From assembly GCF_042683745.1 (NCBI RefSeq), contig NZ_JBHUJX010000008.1:1-64000 (forward strand): DNA of 64,000 bases. Reading direction: 5' to 3'. Position numbers and translations under genes: made by a program. Source of the DNA: Pseudoneobacillus sp042683745. Lineage in GTDB: Bacteria; Bacillota; Bacilli; Bacillales; Cytobacillaceae. Position 1 is the stretch's first letter. Each line of letters opens with the position of its first letter. The notes beneath the pieces are model-generated. The model searched no databases and was not told where the DNA came from. It worked only from the letters and a program-made list of their open reading frames with translations. This document shows positions 22,658 to 32,900 of this stretch, one piece after another.

Positions 22658-24402
22658 TTTCTGGTTATAAACTAAAAAATAATCCAGATGAGTATGAAGG
22701 CACCCACTCCCATCTTTTAGAGTACATTAGAAAGTGTAAGTCTGGGGAAATTATTATTGGCCAAGAGCTCATGCAACAACTGGACGTTTTACTCACTCAT
22801 TTTGAAAATCCAGATATCAAAATAGATTTTGAAGATGGTCACAAGCGAATAAAATTCATTGAAACAGAATGCAAGCATTTCGAAGCTCCTTTTGCCGGGA
22901 AGCCTTTTCTTTTAATGTTGTTTCAAAAGGCCTTCATTGAGGCAACGTATATGTTTAAAATTTTTGATGATGAAATCGGACGATGGGTACGTTTATATCA
23001 AGACGTGCTTTTTTTAGTTGCTCGAAAAAATGGAAAGACCCCTCTTATCTCAGCTGAATGTTTGGCAGAGTTTTTTTGCGGCGAAATAGGAACTCGAATC
23101 TTATGCTCAAGCAACGATTATGAACAGGCTGACTTAATGTTCCAAGCTATTAACTCTATGCGTGAGGAAAGTAAAACACTCGCAAATGTGACAAGGAGTA
23201 ATATTAAGGGAATCTTTTTCGGTAATCCGAAGAAACCAAAAAAGAATGGGAAGTTTAGCTATAAAAACAAAGGTACTATTAAAAAAATCTCCGCAAAAAC
23301 AGGCGCTAAGGAAGGGAAAAACATCAAAGTTGGTGCAGTCGATGAAGTTCATGAATTGAAGGATAATACCTCAGTTATGCCAATTCGGCAAGCGGTATCC
23401 ACACAAGATGAGCCTCTTTACATTGAACTTACGACAGAGGGTGTTATTAATGACGGATATCTTGATGATAGGTTACGTGAAGCTAGGCAAGTTTTGAACG
23501 GTGAACTTGATAGACCTCGTTGGTTAATCTGGCTATATACACAGGATAGTGAACAAGAGGTATGGCAAGATGAAAAGTCTTGGGCAAAATCGAATCCGGG
23601 CATAGGTGTTATAAAAAAACGTAGCTTCTTAAGGAAAATGGTAGAAGAAGCAAAGACAAGTAAGTCTATGCGTGTTTTTGTTATGTCAAAAGACTTTAAT
23701 ATTAAACAAAACAATGCCTCAGCATGGTTGACACCTGATGATATCAAGAATGAAGAGGTTTTTGATATTGAAGAATTTAGAAATACCTTTGCGATTGGGG
23801 CTGTAGACTTATCGAAATCCGGTGACCTAGCGAGTGCAAGGATTTTTCTTATGAAGAAGGGTAGTCAAAAGAAATATACCTACCAACATTATTTTATCCC
23901 TGAATCCAAACTCGCAGAGCTTTCAAAAACGGATAAAGAAAAGTTTAAGGAATGGATCCGTGATGGTTATGTAACTGTATCGCCTGGAAATGAAAATGAT
24001 TTTAGTCTTGTAACTGCCTGGTTCGTTAAGCTATACAAGGAATATGGCATTAGGGTTTATAAAGTAGGTTATGATAAGTGGTCAGCTATATATTGGGCAA
24101 AAGAAATGGATGATTACGGTTTTGATTGTGTAAGAGTGAGTCAGGATTGGGGCAGCATGTCGGAGCCTATGAAATTAGTTGAAGCTGATTTAAAAAGTGA
24201 TCTTATCATTTACAATAACAATCCAATCGATAAGTGGTGTCTTGAAAATACAGCCTTGAATATGAATTCGAAAATGGACATTATGCCAATAAAAGTTCAA
24301 GGGAAAGAAGAACAGAAGATTGATGGTGCCGTAACAATGATTATTGGGTATAGAATATACATTGATAATCGTACGGAATTTCTTTCTTTGGTTGGGAGGT
24401 GA
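22654..24402 (+). CDS. Terminase large subunit
   Basis: 582 residues. N-terminal ATPase with a Walker A-like ARKNGKT (about 123-129), then VGAVDEVHEL as Walker B region and a C-terminal RNase H-like nuclease (acidic residues in IGAVDLSKSGDLAS and DKWSAIYWAKEM). It pumps and cuts phage DNA at cos with TerS and probably the HNH protein. Start overlaps the TerS stop. Confidence 0.95.
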   Translation: MISGYKLKNNPDEYEGTHSHLLEYIRKCKSGEIIIGQELMQQLDVLLTHFENPDIKIDFEDGHKRIKFIETECKHFEAPFAGKPFLLMLFQKAFIEATYMFKIFDDEIGRWVRLYQDVLFLVARKNGKTPLISAECLAEFFCGEIGTRILCSSNDYEQADLMFQAINSMREESKTLANVTRSNIKGIFFGNPKKPKKNGKFSYKNKGTIKKISAKTGAKEGKNIKVGAVDEVHELKDNTSVMPIRQAVSTQDEPLYIELTTEGVINDGYLDDRLREARQVLNGELDRPRWLIWLYTQDSEQEVWQDEKSWAKSNPGIGVIKKRSFLRKMVEEAKTSKSMRVFVMSKDFNIKQNNASAWLTPDDIKNEEVFDIEEFRNTFAIGAVDLSKSGDLASARIFLMKKGSQKKYTYQHYFIPESKLAELSKTDKEKFKEWIRDGYVTVSPGNENDFSLVTAWFVKLYKEYGIRVYKVGYDKWSAIYWAKEMDDYGFDCVRVSQDWGSMSEPMKLVEADLKSDLIIYNNNPIDKWCLENTALNMNSKMDIMPIKVQGKEEQKIDGAVTMIIGYRIYIDNRTEFLSLVGR

Positions 24403-24406
24403 TTAA

Positions 24407-25660
24407 TTGGCTCTAAGAAATATATTTAAGAATATGTTCAGTACAAAAGAAAGCCGAGAAATGCAATATGCAAGAATGTTAGATGGTCATAGCCCTATTT
24501 TTTCTCAGTTCGGTCAAAATGTTTACGCATCCGATATTGTTCAGATGTGCATTGACGTAATAGCTTCAGAGATTAGCAAACTTCAACCTAAGCATATCCG
24601 TACAGACAATAAAGGGATGCAGATCCAAGTGAAAAGCACTTTAAATCGTCTTTTTAAATTTGCCCCAAACGAGTTAATGACTACGAGGGACTTTTTGGAA
24701 AAAGTTATATGGCTGCTCTATATGAATTACAACGTTTTTATCTATCCTACCTATGAAATTAAGATAGATTCGCTTGGAAAAGAGTATAAGGAGTATGTGG
24801 GGTTTTATCCACTCAATCCTAGTGAAGTTGTTTTTCTCCAAGACCAGTTAGGTAAGTTATTTGTGGAATTGAGTTTTGCAAATGGCTCACGTTTCACTTT
24901 AGCTTATTCAGAAATTATTCATTTACGCAAGAAATTTTCAGTTAATGACATAATGGGTGGTGGACAAGACGGACAACCAGACCATAAATCCCTGTTAAAA
25001 GTATTGTCTATTAATGATACAGTTCTCCAAGGTTTGGAGAAAGCAATCAAAACAAGTCTATCCATTCGTGGGATACTAAAAATTAATACAATGCTTGATG
25101 ATGAAAAGCAACAAAAAGAAAGAGAGCGGTTTGAATCAGCGGTTTCTTCTGGACAAACAGGAATACTTCCATTGGATTTAAAAGGGGATTATATTGACAT
25201 TAAACCTGATCCAAAACTGGTAGATAAAGATACATTAGAGTTTTTACAAAACAAGGTTCTGCATCATTACGGAGTATCTGTTCCCATTTTGACGGGTAAA
25301 TTTACAGATGAAGAATACCAGGCTTTTTATGAAAAAACTTTAGAGCCGTTAGTGATTAGTTTCGGGCAAGCCTTTTCTAAAACGTTGTTTTCTCCTAGAG
25401 AACTCGATATGGGAAATGAGATGATCTTTTACCAAAAAGATATGATGTATCTAAGTACGAATGCCAAGTTAAATCTAGTGAAAACTGCGGGAGAACAAGG
25501 CCTTCTTACTGACAATCAAAAACTAGCTTTATTGGGATATCCACCAATCGAAGGAGGGGACAAGCGCACAATGTCCCTTAACTATATTGATGTTGAACTA
25601 GCGAATGCTTATCAAATGGGTAGAACGAAAGGTGTTAAAGGAGGGAATGAAAGTGAATAA
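24407..25660 (+). CDS. HK97-family portal protein
   Basis: 417 residues, TTG start after GGAGGTGA, four bases after TerL. Family signatures: SDIVQMCIDVIASEISKL near the N-terminus, VIWLLYMNYNVFIYP, the long KTSLSIRGILKI region and VLHHYGVSVPILTGKFTDEEY. Forms the dodecameric DNA channel of the head. Confidence 0.95.
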   Translation: MALRNIFKNMFSTKESREMQYARMLDGHSPIFSQFGQNVYASDIVQMCIDVIASEISKLQPKHIRTDNKGMQIQVKSTLNRLFKFAPNELMTTRDFLEKVIWLLYMNYNVFIYPTYEIKIDSLGKEYKEYVGFYPLNPSEVVFLQDQLGKLFVELSFANGSRFTLAYSEIIHLRKKFSVNDIMGGGQDGQPDHKSLLKVLSINDTVLQGLEKAIKTSLSIRGILKINTMLDDEKQQKERERFESAVSSGQTGILPLDLKGDYIDIKPDPKLVDKDTLEFLQNKVLHHYGVSVPILTGKFTDEEYQAFYEKTLEPLVISFGQAFSKTLFSPRELDMGNEMIFYQKDMMYLSTNAKLNLVKTAGEQGLLTDNQKLALLGYPPIEGGDKRTMSLNYIDVELANAYQMGRTKGVKGGNESE

Positions 25661-26303
25661 AAGGTTGCCTTTAAAGGAAGACCCTGTTATTAGAAGCTTT
25701 GGAGCTGCAGATTTAAGAGCTTCAGAGGATGAAAGTGTTATAGAAGGGCATCCAGCTGTCTATGGTCAGAAGACCTTAATAGGCAGCTATTTTTATGAAG
25801 TTATAGAACGAGGGGCATTTGACGGCTGTAACTTTGATGATGTTTTGTTCTGTGTAAATCACGATTTGAAGAAAATTCCCTTAGCTCGAAGTAGAAGAAA
25901 CAATGGAAATTCTACCATGCAGCTTACTACTGATGACAAAGGTTTATATATAAAAGCAACTCTGGATACTGAAGGTAATTCAGAAGCAAGAAATCTTTAT
26001 AGCGCAGTAAAACGAGGGGACATCGATGGGATGTCTTTTATTTTTTTCATCCAGGAAGAAAGATGGGTAGACCTAGATAAGGAAAAACCAACAAGACATA
26101 TTCTGAAGGTGAAAAGTGTTAGAGAAGTTAGTGCAGTCAACTTTCCTGCATATGCAGGAACTGACATAAATGCTCGTGATCAAGCTGTATTGGATAATGC
26201 AGCAATGGCATTGGAGAATGCAAGGTCTCAGCTGGATAACTCGAAAGACGAGCTTGAATTTGAAAAACAAAAACTTAAATTTTTGATGGAGGAATTTAAA
26301 TGA
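25653..26303 (+). CDS. HK97-type prohead protease
   Basis: 216 residues from GTG 25653, seven bases after AAAGGAGGG. Contains EGHPAVYG, YEVIERGAF, FCVNHDLKKIPLAR (catalytic His) and GDIDGMSFIFF (catalytic Ser), the S78/U35 peptidase pattern. It trims the scaffold-like N-terminus of the capsid protein. Overlaps the portal stop and the capsid start. Confidence 0.93.
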   Translation: MNKRLPLKEDPVIRSFGAADLRASEDESVIEGHPAVYGQKTLIGSYFYEVIERGAFDGCNFDDVLFCVNHDLKKIPLARSRRNNGNSTMQLTTDDKGLYIKATLDTEGNSEARNLYSAVKRGDIDGMSFIFFIQEERWVDLDKEKPTRHILKVKSVREVSAVNFPAYAGTDINARDQAVLDNAAMALENARSQLDNSKDELEFEKQKLKFLMEEFK

Positions 26304-27577
26304 AAAAGAAATTTCTAACTTTGCTTGCCAAAAAGAATCAAAGAAAAGAAGAACTTAGATCTAAAGGAACTGCAGCAAATACAGTTGAGGAACTACGCAG
26401 CATTAATACAGAATTAGAAGCATTAAATGGAGAAATCGAGGAATTGCGAAGTGCCATCGATGAACTTCCAGATGAACTTGAAGGAAATGACCCTCAAAGT
26501 CGAAATCAAGACCCTTCTGGAGAGCCTCAGTTAAGAAGTCATCCACCTATGAGTGGACTAAATATCCTTGGAACTTATGGAGTTGGTCAATCTCAACAAC
26601 AACGTTCGGCTGATCGATTTGATACTCCAGAATATCGTTCTGCTTTTATGGATTATGTTACAAAAGGGGTTAAGTCTGATGGTTTAGAATTCCGTGCCGA
26701 TGCGACAACTGGAACTGGTGATATTGGAGCGGTTATTCCAACAACGATTTTGAATCGTATTGTTGAGAAATTAAAAGACCATGGACGTATCTGGGCTCGT
26801 GTAACGAAGTCTAGTATTAAAGGTGGAATTCAAATTCCACTAGCGAATGCTAAGCCAGTGGCAACTTGGGTTTCTGCAGGGACAATGTCTGATAAGCAAA
26901 AGAAACAGACAAGCGGCACTATTTCTTTCTCGTATCATAAATTACAATGCCGTGTAGCTGTTGAGTTAGTTGCTGATACAGTTGCAATGCCAGTGTTTGA
27001 GCAAACGGTAACAGATAACATCTATGAGGCTATGGTTGTTGCTCTTGAAGAAGCAATTATTAATGGAGATGGTGCTGGTAAACCTTTGGGAATAACTAAA
27101 GATCCTGATATTACAGCTTCACAAAAGGTTGCGGTAGCGGTAGCGGATTTCAGTAAATATGAAACTTGGACTACTTTATTTGGTAAGCTTCCACGAAGCT
27201 ACCGTAATGGAGCGGTTCTGATTATGGCCGACTCTGATTGGACTAAATATATTGAGGGTATGGTAGATACAAATGGTCAGCCAATTGCCCGTGTGACTTA
27301 TGGCCTTGATGGTACACAACAAGAAAAATTACTTGGTAAAGAGGTCATTGCTCTTGAAGACTACCTACCTTCTATTGATGACGCTTCAACTGGTGAGGTT
27401 GTGGGTATTATCTGTAAATTGTCAGACTACATGATTAATAGTAATATGCAAATGACTTTTAAACGTTATTTTAACGAAGATACAGACGAGTGGATTAGCA
27501 AATCTACTATGATTTGTGATGGGAAACTTGCTGATCGTAACGGTGTAATACTGATTACGAAAAAAGCTACAGTCTAA
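26300..27577 (+). CDS. HK97-fold major capsid protein
   Basis: 425 residues. N-terminal coiled-coil delta domain (1 to about 60, Lys/Glu/Leu-rich), a linker to about 110, then the mature capsid from about FRADATTGTGDIGAVIPTTI. HK97-fold features include RVAVELVADTVAMPVFEQTV, AIINGDGAGKPLGI and the C-terminal MTFKRYFNEDTDEWISKSTMICDGKL. Start overlaps the protease stop (ATGA). Most abundant virion protein. Confidence 0.95.
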   Translation: MKKKFLTLLAKKNQRKEELRSKGTAANTVEELRSINTELEALNGEIEELRSAIDELPDELEGNDPQSRNQDPSGEPQLRSHPPMSGLNILGTYGVGQSQQQRSADRFDTPEYRSAFMDYVTKGVKSDGLEFRADATTGTGDIGAVIPTTILNRIVEKLKDHGRIWARVTKSSIKGGIQIPLANAKPVATWVSAGTMSDKQKKQTSGTISFSYHKLQCRVAVELVADTVAMPVFEQTVTDNIYEAMVVALEEAIINGDGAGKPLGITKDPDITASQKVAVAVADFSKYETWTTLFGKLPRSYRNGAVLIMADSDWTKYIEGMVDTNGQPIARVTYGLDGTQQEKLLGKEVIALEDYLPSIDDASTGEVVGIICKLSDYMINSNMQMTFKRYFNEDTDEWISKSTMICDGKLADRNGVILITKKATV

Positions 27578-27590
27578 GGTAGTGGTCTAG

Positions 27591-27857
27591 ATGACTGATG
27601 ATCAACTTCTAGTTGAGTGTAAAAAAGGGTTGAATATCCCAGTAGATAGCACCGCATTTGATCTTTTGCTTAAACAAAAACTTCTTGCAGTAAAAATGTT
27701 TATGACCAATGCTGGCGTTTCAGCAGATAGAATGGATAATGAACTTGCAGTCGGTGTCATGGTCATGGGTGTAACAGATCTTTGGGAATTAAAGTCAGGG
27801 GAAGTGAAATTTTCCCCTGCTTTTTTTACTTTAGTCACTCAATTGTCAATGGGGTGA
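27591..27857 (+). CDS. Head-tail connector protein (gp6-like)
   Basis: 88 residues, helical: MTDDQLLVECKKGLNIPVDSTAFDLLL..., typical of phage connector proteins placed after the capsid gene. Confidence 0.8.
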   Translation: MTDDQLLVECKKGLNIPVDSTAFDLLLKQKLLAVKMFMTNAGVSADRMDNELAVGVMVMGVTDLWELKSGEVKFSPAFFTLVTQLSMG

Positions 27858-27861
27858 TATT

Positions 27862-28167
27862 GTGAGATTTAATAGCATCATTTATTTGATAAATGTCTCC
27901 TTAGAATCGGATGAATTAAAAAATCAAATTGAGAAAACTGCTGAAAAAAGGCAAACTTTTGCAGAAAAGAAATCTGTACGTCAGTCAGAATACTATCAAG
28001 CTGCTGTTTCGGGATTAAAACCTGAGATAGTTTTTTTGGTATGGACTTTGGAATATCAAGGTGAATCTAAATTGGAATATGAAGGAAAAGTATATTCTAT
28101 TATTCGAACATTTGAAAAAAACGGATTCACGGAGTTAGTTTGTGAGGTGAAGGTCGGTGGGAGTTAA
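27862..28167 (+). CDS. Head closure / head-tail adaptor protein
   Basis: 101 residues, GTG after GGGGTGA. Beta-rich, with AEKKSVRQSEYYQAAVSGLKPEI and YEGKVYSIIRTFEKNGFTELVCEV as in phage head-tail adaptor (SPP1 gp16-like) proteins. Confidence 0.82.
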   Translation: MRFNSIIYLINVSLESDELKNQIEKTAEKRQTFAEKKSVRQSEYYQAAVSGLKPEIVFLVWTLEYQGESKLEYEGKVYSIIRTFEKNGFTELVCEVKVGGS

Positions 28168-28516
28168 AATTGATAATCTAGCAAATGAAATTACTAAACA
28201 ATTAGAACTTTATACTGACTTTGTAAAAGAGGAAGTTGAGAAGGCGCAGGATGAAATCTCAAATGAAACAGTGAAAGAACTTAGAGAAAAAAGTCCAGAG
28301 CGTACTGGTGATTACCGTAAAGGTTGGAGAAGGAAGAAAACTAAAAATGGTTATGTCATTCACAACGCCACCAATTATCGTCTTACTCACCTTTTAGAAC
28401 ATGGGCATGCAAAAGCTAGTGGTGGAAGGGTACCAGCAAAGGTACACATCAGACCTATTGAAGAAAAAAAAACAAAGGATTTTCTAGATAGAGTAGAAAG
28501 GGCAATCAAACAATGA
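28157..28516 (+). CDS. HK97 gp10-like tail completion protein
   Basis: 119 residues, GTG start overlapping the previous gene by 11 bases. Contains REKSPERTGDYRKGWRRKKTKNGYVIHN and LTHLLEHGHAKASGG, the HK97 gp10 pattern. Confidence 0.88.
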   Translation: MGVKIDNLANEITKQLELYTDFVKEEVEKAQDEISNETVKELREKSPERTGDYRKGWRRKKTKNGYVIHNATNYRLTHLLEHGHAKASGGRVPAKVHIRPIEEKKTKDFLDRVERAIKQ

Positions 28517-28827
28517 ATATAGCTGAGTTAGTTGGGATTCTTGAAGAAATAGGTTTTCCAGTAGCTTATTCTCAATTTAATGATCCACCAAGCCCTCCAT
28601 ACATTTGTTATTTAGTTTCACATTCATCTAATTTTTTTGCAGATGATGAAATCTATCATGAAATTGAAAATGTCCAAATTGAGTTATACACCACTAAGAA
28701 AGATTTGTTAGCAGAAAGGAAAGTAAAAGAAGTCTTAAAGGCTCATGAATTAGTCTTTGAAACTTCTGAAATCTATATCGATTCTGAAAAGTTATTTCAA
28801 AAAATATTTGAAGTGAGGCTGATTTGA
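28513..28827 (+). CDS. Tail terminator / minor tail component
   Basis: 104 residues, start overlapping the gp10-like stop. MNIAELVGILEEIGFPVAYSQF...PPSPPYICYLV. Length and position fit a tail terminator (tail-to-head joining) protein. Confidence 0.75.
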   Translation: MNIAELVGILEEIGFPVAYSQFNDPPSPPYICYLVSHSSNFFADDEIYHEIENVQIELYTTKKDLLAERKVKEVLKAHELVFETSEIYIDSEKLFQKIFEVRLI

Positions 28828-28829
28828 AA

Positions 28830-29402
28830 ATGTCAGAAAATAAAGTTGTTTTTGGTCTAAAGAATGCTTATTATTCTGTAATTACTGAAGGAGCAGATGG
28901 TTCATACACTTATGAAACGCCAGTTAGGGTGCCTGGGGCAACTCAATTGGCATTAGCTCCTAAGGGAGAACAAACAGATTTTTATGCGGATGATATCCTA
29001 TATTACACAACAAGTGCTAACCAAGGGTATGACACTACATTAACGGTCGCTAACATTCCTGAAAAATTCCGCACAGATGTCTTAGGTGAAACATTACATG
29101 TTACTGATAAAACTTTGACAGAAAAAAATACTGCAAAATCAAAGAAAATCGCATTTCTATTTGAATTTGATGGAGATGTTAAAGCAACTCGTCACGTTCT
29201 TTATAGTTGTTCTGTATCTCGTCCAGGAATGGGATCATCTACAAAAACAACTTCATCCGAACCAGGCACAACTGAATTATCTCTTGTAGCGGGTCCTAGA
29301 CCATCTGATGGGGTTGTTAAACGATCTACTTCGGCTGAAACTCCTGCATCAGTTTATGATGCATGGTATACAAATGTATATGAGCCTGCTCCAGCAGTGT
29401 AA
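28830..29402 (+). CDS. Major tail protein
   Basis: 191 residues from ATG 28830; a TTG at 28824 is also in frame. MSENKVVFGLKNAYYSVITEGADGSYTYETPVRVPGATQLAL with ETTDFYADD-like and NIPEKFRTDVLGE elements typical of siphophage tail tube proteins. Polymerises to form the tube. Confidence 0.92.
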   Translation: MSENKVVFGLKNAYYSVITEGADGSYTYETPVRVPGATQLALAPKGEQTDFYADDILYYTTSANQGYDTTLTVANIPEKFRTDVLGETLHVTDKTLTEKNTAKSKKIAFLFEFDGDVKATRHVLYSCSVSRPGMGSSTKTTSSEPGTTELSLVAGPRPSDGVVKRSTSAETPASVYDAWYTNVYEPAPAV

Positions 29403-29412
29403 GAGGTGACCT

Positions 29413-29745
29413 ATGGAAAAGACAATTTTAATTGATGAAAAAAAAATAACGTTTAAAAGCACCGGAGCAACCGCATTACGATACAAAGCACAGTTTGGAA
29501 AAGATTACTTAACAGAAATTCTAAAATTAGACAAATTGAAAAAGTTTAATATGGAAGATGGAAATATTGACGGAGCGGATTTTGAAGTCTTTTATAACAT
29601 CGCATGGGTTATGGCAAAAACAGCTGATCAATCGATTTCTGATCCTTTAACCTGGTTAGATGGATTCGATGAATTTCCTCTTCTTGATATCATTCCTGAG
29701 CTTCAAGAATTGATGACGTCTAGTCTTAAAGGTAAAAAAAAATAG
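29413..29745 (+). CDS. Tail assembly chaperone (gpG-like)
   Basis: 110 residues, ATG after AGAGGTGA. ITFKSTGATALRYKAQFGKDYLTEILKL and FEVFYNIAWVMAKTADQSI fit the family. The gene ends GGT-AAA-AAA-AAA-TAG: a run of nine A just before the stop, where ribosomes can slip to -1 and continue to 29954. Chaperones the tape measure protein during tail assembly. Confidence 0.9.
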   Translation: MEKTILIDEKKITFKSTGATALRYKAQFGKDYLTEILKLDKLKKFNMEDGNIDGADFEVFYNIAWVMAKTADQSISDPLTWLDGFDEFPLLDIIPELQELMTSSLKGKKK

Positions 29746-29954
29746 AAAATGATACAGAGTCAAGAACATCAGATAGTGAATTTTCTACTGAAACGTTCTT
29801 GGCTCTTTGTTATAAATGCAAATTGACCAAGGCTGATTTAGAAGATATGACCATTGGAATGTGTATGGATTATATCGTTGAATATATTGAAATACAAAAA
29901 CCACCAAAAGAAAATGTTAGAAAAGCATCACAAGCGGATTTTGACCGTTTTTAA
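29742..29954 (+). CDS. Tail assembly chaperone extension (gpGT-like), made by -1 frameshift
   Basis: The -1 frame from the A-run (29734-29742) stays open for 70 codons: IENDTESRTSDS... then SETFLALCYKCKLTKADLEDMTIGMCMDYIVEY (approximate), ending TAA 29952-29954. No ribosome site or start of its own is visible. This is the standard G/GT arrangement of long-tailed phages; the fusion product would be about 180 residues. Cutting it off as non-coding would miss it. Confidence 0.88.
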   Translation: MENDTESRTSDSEFSTETFLALCYKCKLTKADLEDMTIGMCMDYIVEYIEIQKPPKENVRKASQADFDRF

Positions 29955-29967
29955 GTGAGGTGAGAAT

Positions 29968-32900
29968 ATGTCTGATAAACGAATAAAAGGTATTACCTTG
30001 GAATTTGGTAGTGATACCACAGGGTTAGAAAAAGCCTTATCAGATGTAAATAAACAGAGTAGTAAGCTACAAAGTGAATTAAAGGACGTTGAGAGGCTGC
30101 TTAAATTTGATCCAGGCAACGTTGAAGCTTTGGCACAAAAGCAAAAACTATTATCTGATCAAGTAGTTGTAACGACAGATAAACTATCTAAATTACAACA
30201 GGCTGAACAACAAGTACAGTCTCAGTTTGAAAAGGGTAAAATATCTGAAGAACAATATAGGGCTTTTCGCCGTGAAATCGAATTTACTGAAAAATCTTTA
30301 GAAAGCTTAAATGGAAAGCTTTCTTATTTGAAGGAAGAGCAACAAAAAGTTGGAACCTCTACAAAACAATTAGAAACGTTTTTTCATGCGACTGGAACAA
30401 GTGTAACCGACTTTTCAGATGTTTTAGGAAATCGTTTAACAAACGCTATTTTGAAAGGTACGGCAACCTCGAAACAATTAGAGGATGCCATTCAAAAAAT
30501 TGGACACGAGGCATTAGGTGCTAATGTCGATATAGATAAAATGAAACAAGCTCTTTCATCTTTGGATGATGGAGCTTCTTTAAAATCAGTTAAAAAAGAA
30601 TTAGGCAGCCTCTCAAAGGAGGCAAGTGATGCCAAACAATCAGTCTCAGAATTAGGCGGGGCTCTGGAAGGGATTGCTGGTACCTTAGTAGCAGGTGGAG
30701 GAATCGCTGGTACCATTCAGCAAGCATTGGATACTTCCTCTTTAAAAACTAAAATTGATGTTTCTTTTGATGTACCCGAAAAATCAAAGGAATCGATAAA
30801 GTTAGCTGTTAAAGAAATAGAAGCCTACGGTGTAGACGGAGAAGCAGCTCTTGAAGGTGTTCGTAGACAGTGGGCTTTAAATAAAACCGCAAGTGATGAA
30901 GCAAATGCTTCAATAGTTAAAAGTGCTGCTACCCTAACACAAAGTTACGCTGGTCTTGATTTTACAGAAGTAATTCAAGAAATAAATGAAATAGCAAGCG
31001 AATTGAAAATGAGTAATGAGGAAGCTGCCGGTTTAGCTAACGCATTATTGAAAGCTGGATTTCCACCAGAACAATTTGATACTATCGCTGAATACGGTCA
31101 ACAACTGCAAAGGGTAGGTTTTGACGCGGGAGAAGTACAGGCTATTATGATGGCAGGGGTCGATACAAAAACATGGAATATAGATAACCTTCTTGACGGC
31201 TTAAAAGAAGGTCGAGTAAAAGTAGCTGAATTCGGCCAAGGTTTAACTGAAGCTCAGATGATTGCTTTTAGGGCAGCGGATATTTCAGGCAAACAAGTAA
31301 TCGCTTGGAGTGATGCGGTAGCAAAAGGTGGAAAAGATGGTTCGCAGGCAATGAATGAAATTGCTGTAGCCTTAAATGGAATAAAAGACGAAACGGTAAA
31401 AAATACCTTGGGGGTTCAGATTTTTGGAACCATGTATGAAGATCAAGGTCAAAATATTATCGACACATTAATAAATGCTAAAAATACAACAGTAGACCTA
31501 AAAAAAGGTCAAGAAGACTTAAATAATATGACTGATAAATACAGTGCCGATCCAGCAATCAAAATGAAAAAGGCAGTAACTGAACTAAAGACTTCTCTTG
31601 AACCACTCTTAAAAGTAGTTGCAGAAGTAATATCAAATGTTGCGGAATGGATTTCAAAGAATCCGAAACTAGCTGCAACTATTACGGCGATCGTAACTGG
31701 ACTTGGAATATTAATTGGTATCATCATGGCAATGACACCAGTCATACTAGCACTGTCAGCAGCAGCGGGAGCCTTAAATATTGCCATGTTACCGTTGACA
31801 GGAATTATTCTTGGGATAATGGCGGCTATAGCAGCCGTTATTGCAATTGGTGTACTTTTATATAAAAACTGGGACACGATTAAGAAAAAAGCTAGTGAAC
31901 TGGTTAAATCAATTAAAAACAAATTCAATGAATTTAAAGAGATTGACTTATTAGAAGTGGGTAAGAACATCGTTGGGGGTCTTATTAAAGGTATTGGGTC
32001 TATGGCGGGTTCCATTAAAGAAAAGGTAATTGAACTTGCCCAGAGCCTCCCTAATTGGATGAAAAAGGTCTTAGACATTCATTCACCTTCAAAAGTAACA
32101 GAAGAAATAGGTCAATTTGTAAGCCAAGGGTTGGCTAAAGGTATTGAAAAAGATAGTAAAAAGCCTGTTGCTTCAGCCAAGAAAGTTGCTTCTGATACCA
32201 AAAAAAGCTTTGAAAATGAATTTAAAAATATTGACCTTCGACTTGATGCGAAGAAAATTAATGTTCAAGAAGCTATCAATGAATTAGAAAAATTAAAGAT
32301 AAAATACAAATCTCTTCCTAATGCAGTTGCAAAGGTTAATAAAGAAATCTATACCCTAAATAAAGAGCATGCAAAAATGGTCTTTGAGAATGAAGTAAAG
32401 TCCATAAAAGATAAGGCAGATTTAAATAAAATATCCATAGCTCAAGAATTAAAACTGTGGCAAGATCTTCAAAAACAATACGCATCTGGTAGTAAAGAGA
32501 GAATTGAAATTGATAAAGAAGTTCATAGGGTTAAAGGCGAACTTTTAAAACAACAATTTGATAATGAAAAGTCAATTGTCGACAAGAAGAAATATTATAA
32601 TCAACTCTCATTAACGGAAGAACTTAGTGCTTACCAAGAATACATCTCAAAGTACAAAAAGGGTTCGGAAGAAAGAGAATATTATGAACGTGAAATCTAT
32701 CGTGTTAAACAGGAAATTAACAATAAATTAATTTCCATAAACGAAGAGTATGCAAATAAAATCACTGAAACAAACAATCGTTTGATTGCTGAGGAAAAAC
32801 GTTTAACAGATGAGTATAACCAAGCTGTTGAAAGTCGTACAAAATCTCTTTATAGTTTTTCGGGTCTTTTTGATGAGGTACAGAAAAAGAGTGATATTTC

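Noticed and set aside
31509..32078. 189-codon minus-strand frame with hydrophobic stretches
   Set aside because: Antisense to the hydrophobic part of the tape measure gene.
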